A stretch of DNA of 64,000 bases from Symbiodinium natans (taxonomy: Eukaryota > Sar > Dinophyceae > Suessiales > Symbiodiniaceae), in contig CAJNDS010002119.1 in assembly GCA_905221605.1 (NCBI GenBank), forward strand, positions 372,001-436,000, read 5' to 3'. This document shows positions 23,801 through 34,600 of this stretch, in pieces. Each line of letters starts with the position of its first letter. Positions within the stretch are counted from its first letter, which is position 1. The notes under the pieces are model-generated. The model did no database searches, had not been told where the DNA came from, and worked only from the letters and a program-made list of their open reading frames with translations. The position numbers were made by a program, and so were the translations under genes.

Positions 23801-26800
23801 CCATTAAACCAATTGTTTCCCCCTTATGAAAATCCCCTAAACCATTAAACCATTAAACCATTAAACCAATGGTTTCCCCCATATGAAAATCCCTTAAACC
23901 ATTAAGCCATTAAGCCATTAAGCCATTAAACCATTAAACCATTAAACCATTAAATAAACCATTAAACCAATGGTTGCCCGCCATGAAAATGGTTTAATGG
24001 TTTAGGGGATTCTCATATGGGGGAAACCATTGGTTTAATGGTTTAATGGTTTAATGGTTTAATGGTTTAGGGGATTTTCATAAGGGGGAAACCATTGGTT
24101 TAATGGTTTAATGGTTTAGGGGATTTTCAGAAGGGGGAAACCATTGGTTTAATGGTTTAATGGTTTAATGGTTTAATGGTTTAGGGGATTTTCATAAGGG
24201 GGAAACCATTGGTTTAATGGTTTAATGGTTTAATGGTTTAGGGGATTTTCAGAAGGTGGAAACCATTGGTTTAATGGTTTAATGGTATGGTTTAATGGTT
24301 TAATGGTTTAGGGGGAGACCATTGGTTTAATGGTTTGAGGGATTCTTGGTTAGATGGTTTAAGGGAATGTGCAAAAAAACACAGGGGAACCGCTATAGGC
24401 GGTGACCCATATATATAATTATACATATATATAGCTTCTGCAGTGCTTGAGGGTAAGTAGCCCTGATGAATCCCTGTATAAGGGTTAATCCCAAGGGCCT
24501 CCAAAGTCCAAAACCGCCGCCGTCCTGACTAAGCCCTGAACAAACCCTAGAGCCTCAAAGCCCCAAATGCGACGTTGGGCTTGAGGGTTGATCCTCTCTT
24601 ACCCTCAATGACCCCAGACTCTGGCAGGAGGCACCGCCGGCCATCATCTCGCTCTACCCTGGCCAGGCCTCTTCCCGTTTTGCGTTCAGCACCGGCCTTT
24701 ATACTGCTGTAATAGGAGTGTTCCCAAGATAGACGGGACCCCAATAATAGCTAGCAAGGGTCATCCCTCAGTTCATGACATACGCCCTCGCCTACACCCC
24801 GCCACAACTTTCACCCAAAACTTATACCATAACCCTAACCAAAGCAACCGCCCAAACCCATAATTAACCTTATCCATTCTATAACCCAAATCATAACCAA
24901 TACCTAAACCCTGAACCTTAAAGAAAACGTCACAATACTGGCCCGAGTTTTGGAGGTTCTCATTATTGTGACGTTTTCTGGGATGCAGGGTTTAGGGGTT
25001 GGGGGGTTTAGGCTTGTCTGGGTCTAGGGTAGACAGGGTGAAAGGTTCATAGCGCCGGGGGGGGGGTCCAAGAAAAAAATTATATTTGTATATATATATA
25101 TACATATTTTTTTTCACACCCCCCCCCCTCCTCCCCCCAGGTTAAGGCCTATCTACTCTCCCTAGTGCTTTATATAAATCTCTTCTCCTCACTCTGAGGC
25201 AGTGCTCAATGGTTCCATTCCCTGATGTAGATTCCCCCAAAAAACTGTCGGTTAGGTCAGTCTGGAGTTTCAGGGTAACATGTCTGGCAGTGTGATCATG
25301 CTGAGAACGTTCGCCTCCCCGTGGCCATTTTGGCTACAAGGAGGGACGATCGTCAGGGAATTTTTCTGCTGGGGCCTGGGACTGTTATAAAGGCCAGCTC
25401 AAAGCTCGAAGCCATGTCGAGGTTTCCCCCTGTTCAGTGCTCCGCGCGCTCTGGAACCTGGTCAGGAAGACGCGGGAGGCCACTACACCCCCGGCGAAGC
25501 AGATGTTCCCGGACAGCACGGCCAGCAACCTGCTCAGCCGCAACAGAACCCACGCGACTGGACTCGCAGATACGCGATCGCCAGCACCATCAACGCCAAG
25601 ACCAAGGTCAGTGGCGGTTGACGTTTGCGTGACAATGCGCAGTCTTCCTACATTGGCAAAGCCAGAGACATGGTGACCGTGGTCACGTTTCGAATGTTAG
25701 CCATGCGCCCGCTCCTGCAGTCAGGACCTTGCGAGGAATGCTGGTGCACCCTTTCAGTTGCACGGCGTGTTTGCGCTAATGCGTGGAACCTCTTCACCTA
25801 GGTTTCCAGATGGCAGAGCTTTTGCCCCATGTACCCAAGTGGAGTTAAACAGGTGGATTTAAACAGGGCTGTGCTTGTGCTGACTGCTTTCAGATCCGAA
25901 GGTTGACGAAGGAGATGTCTTCCTTCTTGCCCGTGCTTCATCGAGAGGGCTTCCAAGACCGCTTCAGTGGTTCTGCTTAGACTTAGAAACAGTAAACTAA
26001 CAACACGTCGCGTGGTGCCGTGTCAGGAAGAATGAGTGTAGCCTTGAAGCAGCCAGCTGATTCGCGAGCTGCGCAATCAACGCAACCGGATCGGGCGTGG
26101 CCGTTCCCCGAAGCGTCAGGGAAGCGTCGCAGTCCCACCTGGGTGTGCTTGACTATGTTGTTATTGAGTGGAACGCGTTGCGCAGTCATTTTTGTGCTAC
26201 CGCATGGATTACTGTCAAGTAAAACGCACGAATTCTTCATCTGGGTTTCGGGGTGATGGGGGGGGGGAGGGAGGGGGAGGTTACGTCATGTTGCGTCCAT
26301 TGTCTTGCGCGCAGTCCTTTCGGGCTCCAGACTCCCAAAAAACACCCCTGGAGAACATAAAGCCAGGCCTAGACCCTGAGCCGGAAACTAATCCCGACCT
26401 GTTGTGGTTTTCGCATTTTAAGGTTGAACGTGTAGGGTTCCGTCATTTCCTTGCCATTTCCTTGCCAGCCAACCGTTGAGTTGGCTCTCTCTGGCAGTCT
26501 CGCTGTATATCTTGCTCCGCGTGGCAGACGAGCCGTTGCTTCCGCTGGGCCTCACTGGCCTTCAGAAGTGCTGCGAATTCGAACTCACAGACCTCTCGGC
26601 TTGTTCCTGCTGAAAGACCACCTCCTACGAGAAACCCTACCCTTGGTCCTTTCTCCGAAAGCGTGAGCTGTCAAAATCATGCTGCGCTTGTGCAGAATAT
26701 ATAAACGGCAGAATAGTACATAGAGTATGCTGTACTAATACGGTATTATTCCCTGTGCTACATACATGTTAACCACCAACCCACCTAGACAGGCTCCAAC

Positions 26801-29800
26801 AACGCTAACAATGCCAAAAACCAGCGTTTTTTCTGCTCGGGGCCTGATTTGGCCCAACTCGTAATGCGACGCCCGCGAATGTGCAAAAACCCGAGGTTTT
26901 TTACAATTCCGGAACAACGGAGCATGATTTTTTTACGTTGAAAAAGTATACAACAACCATCAAAAACGGACGTGTAATTCTACGACGGAAAACCATGCGG
27001 CGGGATGTTTGTGGCGGGTCATCGCCCCGGCATTCCGTTGCAACACTGCAAGACCTCGGGCTATTTCGGGCATTTGATGCACAGCTCTCTTTCGATCAGA
27101 AGCGGTCAGCGTCAGCTTCGCTGGTAGACAGGTGCCAAGTTTAGAATCATCGCATGCTCCGCGCAGCGTGGCTCAAGCTCTAGCTTAGCATTGCCGAAGC
27201 CCATTTTCTAGACCTCCGGAGGCGAGCAGTTAATGTCAAGCTCGAAACACCGTCGCAACATGTCCGCACCACTTCCACTGGTCAGGCCATGAACGCAAAA
27301 GCTGCAAAGAACCACAAGGCACGGTGGCCAATCTCAGCGACTTTCACGTCGGACCGCAGTTGCGAAGAACAGCGTGAGGCACCGCGACGCAGAGCTGCTT
27401 CCGTTTTACGTGGAGTCAGAGGGCATCGCGGACTACGATGAAGTCGAGGGTATGGCATATGTCGCGAAGGCGCAAGTTTCGGGGGCCTTTTGCTTTGCTG
27501 ACTACAGATGAGGCTAAGAAAAGTCATATCGGTTTTGTAGCCGATGATTTTACTGATGCTACATTCCCGGAGGAATTGGACAACGTCGTTCATTATAACG
27601 AGGAAGGCATAAAACTACTGGCGTCTACTGGCGTATAATCAAACATCAGTTGTGTTATGGGGGGCTGTGAGAGAGTTTATGAAAGAAGTTGAAGTTCAAG
27701 ATTCAACGAAGGAGGCGAAGAAGTTAAGAGGCGATGCCTCGCCGAAGGCAAAGGCGAAACTAAAAGCAAGAAGCCGAATACACGCAGTCTAATTAAAAAA
27801 GTCATGCCTTGAAGCCTTGACAAGAAATTTGATGAACAACTATTAAAGATGAAGTCGGAGCTTATAATATTTAACGTCATCCAAGATTGAGCGGAAAAGA
27901 AACACAAGTTAGAAGAGGAGTTAGAAAAGTTGAAGAGCAACAACAAATGTAGCAACAGTGGCAAGTTTATGCCATGTGTTTGTGCTCGTTTAGTGTGTTC
28001 TTAGTATCTGCCATGGACGATTTCTTTTAGCAGTACGGCGCTTAACTCTTCAACCGTGGTGTCTCTATCTCCTTGTAGTTTCTCAACCTGAAAAAGAGAA
28101 ACTGACAACTATTTGCGCGAATGATAGGACGTAAGCGTCCGTTGTTTTTTCCTCTCACACACAACTGACTTAACAATGGCGAGTTTCTTGAAAGCACCTG
28201 ACCATCAGCGAAGTCAGCAACCGTGATTAAGATTGAAAATATTTTTTTTACGGTCGCTGTTCTTCTGGTCTTCTATAACTTTATGTGGTCTTTTTATCAC
28301 CTTGCCTCATTCTTCTGGTCTTTATTCAGATTTATTCATCAAATAGGCACTTTTCTTTCTCTGAATCAACTGGTGTCCATTTACTATCAACTGATATTGA
28401 ATGGGGCCAGATACATATTCGTTCAAAGACACCCCGAAAAAACCTGATATCACAGATTGTAATAAGAGACCAATTCATGGTAGTCTTGTTTAACATCATG
28501 TTCTGGGTTTACGATTGGAATATCCGACATTTTTTTGACACGTAGAAAAATTACATCGTCATTAATGTGTGAAAGATTATGATGAGTATTTAGAGGTAAC
28601 AGGTGGGATAGAGAAGATATCATAAATAACGTATAACAACTACTGAAAATGACAAAGTAGTTGTTGTTTTTGTTGAAGATAGGAGTCGTATTAACTTGCT
28701 GGTGAAGATAGGAATGTGTCACCTGATGATGGAGTATTTAAACCAGACGCCCCGCCGCAATTTGGAGGCGTTGAGTTTTTTTGTAGCACAGGATGGAGTG
28801 AAACTAGGATATTCACACTCGAAGAATGCGAAGAACGACTTGAGATAATGGTTGTGAACATGGAACAAATGAGATAAGATACTGCCCGAGTTGTAAGTTA
28901 CGCGCATAATAGAACTACTCAAGGGCTTTAGCAAGAAGAAAGATTACGATAAATTATTAGATAGTATGAATAGATATAAGCAAAGCCAAGTCTTTGTAAG
29001 GCAACATTGTTTAAATTTAAAACGTTGTAATCTCAAACTTTTTAATAAGAGTAAGAGCGATGTAGATGATGAAGTAGTCAAACCAATCAAATGCATGTTC
29101 AGTCAAAAGGTTTTTAGAGAAGTTGGGAGTTAAAACTCATTGAAAACAGTTTGATGAGTTATTGCCTTAACCTAAACCAGTTAATAAACCAAGCGACAAA
29201 GATAGTGATGTTTATAAGACTAAGAGAAATGTTTATGTTAATTAACTCAACAGCTGTGAAATACAGGAATCTAAGCAGCAGACTTTGGGTTATTGCGTTG
29301 TCAAATCTTATGAAGACAACAGAGAGTAGGTTTAGTTTTTGTGTTTTGGAAAAGCCATTTTTGCAAAACACATTTCAAGATTTGAGAACTTACATTAATG
29401 GCATGATAAAGAACGAAGTTATGGACGCCTTAACTGGTGTGCCATGTTTTGAAAACAATTGTCACACGATGGTTTATGTAAGGGGCGGGAACGAGGACAA
29501 TAGATATTTTTGAGAGGAGAGGAAGAAGCAGAAAACAAGAACCCAAAAGGATTAGCAACACTTGGTATAATAATGAATGGATAAGCATAAATAGCATTTT
29601 TATTTAATTTAAGTAAAGCCCTGTGCGGTCGTCATTTCCGAATTCAGGGTTATGGTCTTTGGGGGGTTCTCTATGAGGGGGACATGTCCGAGTTCGTTTG
29701 TATTATGGACAAGGTGATGGGTTTAGGTGGTTGCTTTGGTTTAGGGTTATGTGTTGGATCAGGCAGAAGGTTTAGGTGGTTGCTTTGGTTAGGGTTTGTG

Positions 29801-31407
29801 GTAAAAGTTTTGGGTGAAAGTGGGGGCGGGGTGTAGGCGAGGTCTGGGCGAGGGCGTATGACATGAACTGTGAAATGACCTTTGGTAGCTTTCATACCGA
29901 AAAACTGGAGCATGGCTCGAACTTCCGGCGCTCTGTCACCTGCTCTCTTTGAGGCTCATCTCTGAGCGTAGCAACTCAAGGCCGCAGGGCTGACAGCCCC
30001 AACTCAATTGTTCACGCACTTGGACAGCTTCGTTTGCTTACAGGTGGGCGGGGCCCTCAATCAAAACAATGTACGAACTCAAAGAAAAAGCAAGGGTGTT
30101 GTGGCGACAGTGTTCATGAGCACCATGTGAGTTCAGGATTCGTTTCGTCTTTCAGTGCCGCTGGCTTGCTTGCTTGGTTGCCCGCTGGGGTGGCTCACTT
30201 GCCGGCTGTTCTTCAGAGCCGGTGCGTGGTGGCGTGAGAAGCCACCAAAATCTTGCTTTATACACGAGCATGCAGCGCGTGGGGTTTGCAGAAAATGAAC
30301 CTCTAAAAACCCCCGGAGTCCTCACTCTGAAGCGATCCCGGATTAAGCCGGCTGCCTGAGCAAACCTGCCACTCACAAGGACCTGACACCACCCTACAGT
30401 GTCCAAATCTGTCACACCATGGCCTGCCCGATACCCCTAAAGACAGAAAGTTGGCACATGGGGGTTTCCGACAAAATGGACTACCCTTATGGGCCCTTTA
30501 ATGGGATTCTACAAAATGGGCCAGCGCCTGGAGTACTGGTGCGGGTTTTCTGTTTATTTTTTTGAGAAAACGCTTCAGGTCCTCGGTCTCTGCGGTGTGC
30601 CAAGCTCCCGAAGCTTGCCAAAGCGTGTCATCCCTTTCAAAGCACCTCCAGGGCTTCGAGAAGTACGTGGAGGAGATCGTGAAAGGGGCGGATCTGCTGG
30701 GCTACAAGGCACGGTCCTTCAAGGGCGCCAGGGGAGGTTTGGGAATCTGTTCAGAAAAGCTGGATACGTCACCATGTAGCTGCAGGCTTGAGGTTTGAGT
30801 GACAGCCTTGACGCGGGGGGTCTTCGATTGCAGCTAGTTCAACCAACTAGGGAACTATCTCTCGGATTCGGGAGGCAGAGAAGAAGAAGCAGCCGACGGG
30901 TGCGTCGCAGCCGATGGCGGTGGAGGCCAACGTGGAGGATCGTCTGCTCGCCGTTGCGCTTTGGTTTTGGGGGGGTTGGCGGGTGGGGGGTGGGGACTTA
31001 GAAGGCGTGGTGCCCCAATTATGCGCGGCAAGAGCAGCTGATAGAAGCTGGCTGGGCCCGCGGGGTCTAAGCTGAGGTTTCTTAGGTGCCGTGGGGTTTG
31101 AGGTTGGAAAAGCTTCAGCCAAGCCCGTTCTGTAGATATCCATGCAATAAGTTCCAGATGACGTGCCCGAGTTGGGATTCAGATTTTCAATGTGACCCAG
31201 AGGCCCAGAGACCCTAAAGCTGTACACCTTGCATACGACATCCGACAAGCCTTCCACCTACCAGGATCGGAATCGCACCGCCCCTTTCCCCTTCTGTGGA
31301 AACCGCCCCTCGGGCGACAAGAACAAAAGAGATGTTAAGATGTGCGCCGTTTGGGCAAGGGCTCATTGAATCTGCTGCTGGTGCTACTACTTCTACTACT
31401 TCTACTG

Positions 31408-31440
<33 letters not shown>

Positions 31441-31546
31441 CTTCTCCTTCTCCTTCTCCTTCTCCTACTCCTTTACTCCGACTCCTTGACTTCTTCTCCT
31501 TTGCTCCTACTCCGTTCCTCTTCCTCCTCCTCCTCCTCCTCCTCCT

Positions 31547-31579
<33 letters not shown>

Positions 31580-31581
31580 TA

Positions 31582-31618
<37 letters not shown>

Positions 31619-34600
31619 ACCGCCATTACCGCTGCCTGCTCTACGACGACGATGTGGACGACAGCTGCTAAATTCCTTACTCGTTGTCGGCGTCGCAGTC
31701 CAGTCGTAGTCGCAGTAGTCAGTAGTGGTTGCGGTAGTAGGACTACTTTTAGTACAGCTAGTTCTGGAGCCGGTATCGCTACGACACGCGCAGCAGTACC
31801 ACAGTGCCAGTACCACGATCACGAGCACGTCCACTTTCATGAGCCCTGACAGTCCTGACGAATTCAAGATGCCACCGTAGTTGCCCGGTAGCTTAGCAGA
31901 ACCTCACAGACCAGAGCCGTCAGCCGTCTCAGAGATTGTGTGCTAAGCCTTTCAGGACTTGTCGCCCCTCACATGCCCGGCTAAGCCTTACAGCCGCTTT
32001 GATCGCTTAACCCCCCCCGCCCCCGCCCAAAAAAGAAAAGAACAAAACAATAAAGAAGCCAACAACCCCGAAAACTTCCAAGCCCCTGAGGCTTCGAGTT
32101 CCGTGCCGTGGGTTCGTCCCAGAACTGCTGCCTGCACCTGGGCACCCGTTTTGGTTGGGCTTACGGCGTAGGCTTCCTTTTTTTTTTGGGGGGGGGGGCG
32201 GGGGGGGAGGGGGTTGGTGCTGTATGGTGGTATGGTGGTGGTATCAGTGCGACTTCAGGGTTCCAGGAACAATGGTGTTCAGGGCCGCCGCAAGGCCCAT
32301 CATGGTCTGCAATGCCATCATGGCAGCCGGCATGTCCCACATGGCCGACCTCATCGAAGGCGGCCTTAGCCACAGGGATGCGGTCGCCAAGATCTTCAAG
32401 GAGCTGTGCAATTTGTCTCTCTGGGCAAAGTTTGCAACGTGGAATATCCCTTGTAAGTCTCACAAATATCACAGATGTACGGCATCTACCCCGCAGACCA
32501 ATGCCCAAACCCTGACTCTTAAAGCTCCTAAACCCCATCCACATTTGCACACCCTCGGGCATCCAGATCTGGGTTTGGCCTTTCAAGAAGCAAAGTCGAA
32601 AGCCCCTCCCTCCGCTGAATGAAAGCCTCTCAAGGAGAACAAGCACGTGATCTTCACGGGCAACGGCTACTCCGAGGAGTGGAAGACGGAAGCGGCCAAG
32701 CGAGGTCGGGCTTTCAGTCTGGTTCTCATGAAGCTTAGGACTTAGATTTCCGAGTGGCGCTTCTGGCTACTCCCAACTGCCTTTGTCGCCGACAGTCTGT
32801 TTCGATCGTTGCAGTCACTGGGGGGAAGAAGATGTAAAAGCCGCTGCCGCTTGTGCTTACTTGGGGGCAACGATCACGGATGTAACCTCATTATGTATTG
32901 AGGAGTACTTAGGCTCAGCGTTCCTTCGAATTTTTCATAGTTTCGCAACGAATTCGCAGCTCTTGGTAACTGTAAATCCATGCGTCCATTGGGGGAGGGG
33001 AATCCGCGGTGTGCATTGTGCCTTTGCTTGATCTCTCGGCCGACCACAGCTTACGCACTACTTACGCGGCCGCGCCGTGTGCTGCCAAAAGGTGGCTCGA
33101 AGACCAACGCTCGGCACGCGATTTTCGGATGTGGGTGGCTCGAAGATCAACGCGCGGGGCGCGATTGTCGGGTGTGTTTAGATGGTGTTAGACATGAATT
33201 CTCGCGCAGGTCGACGTACGCACAAGGATGCGGCGTTTCGCTGCGCTTAGATGGTGTTTGACGTGGTTTTCGCTCATGTCGAAGTATGCAAAAATGATGT
33301 CGTAGATACATCGTTTCGCTGCGTTTACATGGTGTTTGGCATGCTTTTTGTGCATGTGGAAGTTTGCCAAAACCATACTGTGAAACTTGTGGGTGGGACT
33401 TGCATTCTTTAGGGGAAAGGCTTTTTCCAGTTCATGGTGGATGGTATGTGTGCCATTTCGCGTTGCGTTTACTTGGGGAAAATTTTGGCTGGGACTATTT
33501 GGGGTCGTGGATGCACAGCGTTTCTTGGGGGGGAAGGCAGCCGGAGGCAAAGTGGATGGGACTGGGGCTGCCCGCTGTGTGCCATGGCTGGATGCCACTC
33601 TCCAATCTACGGTTGAAGGTTTCGGGCCCAGGAGGTTGGGTTTTCTGGCTTAGCACCCAGCAACAGCGAAAGAAAGATGCGCTGAAAATAAATCTTCGCG
33701 AACCGGGTGCTGCAGAACTTGCGAGTTCAGTCTGAAGCTAGCGCTGCCTGCAATCCAATCTGTCTCCACAAGCGCCGCAATGGACCCTAACGTGCTGCGG
33801 CCCCCATGGTCCCGAGGACCCCACCCATCCCCAACCCCTCTCCCCATGGGGCCCTGTCCCCGAGGAGGCCACAAACCATCCCAAACTTTGAATGAGCCCA
33901 ATGCCTGGCAGGCCTGCCGAACCTGAACACGTCTCTCGGCCAAGCAGGCGTTGTGCTCGTGCGGTTCAACCTTGTTGTGGTGTCGGACCGACCCATTTAA
34001 GACTAACACACTTATGATACGTATGATCCCCATCTTCTAAATCCACCCAGTCAGAAAACCCTAAGATGCCTAACAGGCCCTCAGGCCCAGCTCTCCGCAA
34101 CGCCTGGTCCCAGCTGTCCGAAGCCAAGGACGCCAAAGGCCCTGGCGACCTGGGCCAGCGACAAGAACAAGGCCCTCTTTGAGAAGATGCGCCCTGGGCT
34201 CTCTTGAGGTTTGAGTGGTCCTTCCTTGTTTTCTTGCCCAAGCCCTGCAATCCTGAAAGCTTGAGGTTGAACAGAGTTACAGTAGCCCATAACGAGGCTG
34301 TGTATACACACACGCACGCGCACGCGCACACGCGCGCGTGTACACGCGCACAGGCACACACGCACACGCGCACGCTCGCACACACGCGCAGACGCACACG
34401 CGCACACAGACGCACACCTGCGTGCAGACGCGGGCACGCTCGCGCTCACGCTCGCGCACACGCTCGTGTACGCACTTCCGCTTCCCAGTTTGATGGTGCT
34501 GGGCGCACCCTGATGTACAGCCCACCCTCACGACGAGTGCGCCGAAAGCCGTTAATTGCCACAGCCTCATAGTTTAATTGGGGTTCAGGGGTTAGCCTGG

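Larger units (their letters stand above)
21428..24424. mobile_element. 3 kb repeat block with inverted ends filling a glutamine synthetase intron
   Basis: Sits in the intron 21369-24627. The left edge (about 21428-21475) and the right edge (about 24375-24424) are near-perfect reverse complements: a TATATATGGG stretch, then CCGCCTAT, GCGGTTCCCCT and a run of T. Inside are long degenerate direct duplications with many TTTAGGG-like words (21480-23600), a three-copy 50-bp repeat (23607-23745) and a palindromic 7-bp minisatellite (23760-24340). There is no coding capacity. Inverted ends suggest a non-autonomous DNA element or a foldback structure; which one is not decided by the sequence. Confidence 0.55.
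24749..29890. mobile_element. 5.1 kb segment with long terminal inverted repeats inside a glutamine synthetase intron
   Basis: Lies inside the intron 24667-30651. The left edge, about 24749-24885, and the right edge, about 29695-29890, are reverse complements over more than 100 bases, sharing TCATGACATACGCCCTCG, CCTACACCCCGCC, TTTCACCCAAAACTT and CCCTAACCAAAGCAACC with scattered changes. The outermost shared bases read AGCTA on the left and TAGCT on the right. Inside are a small hairpin, a spliced-leader-like sequence and an AT-rich block of broken reading frames. Long inverted ends are typical of Mutator-like and some other cut-and-paste transposons. No intact transposase was recognised and no clear target duplication was found, so the superfamily is open. 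Confidence 0.6.

Noticed and set aside
31214-31867. Serine/arginine and poly-leucine frames of 109-217 codons
   Set aside because: Products of the triplet microsatellite inside a glutamine synthetase intron.
34081-34570. Cysteine/valine/alanine/arginine-rich frames
   Set aside because: Artefact of the CACACG microsatellite in an intron.
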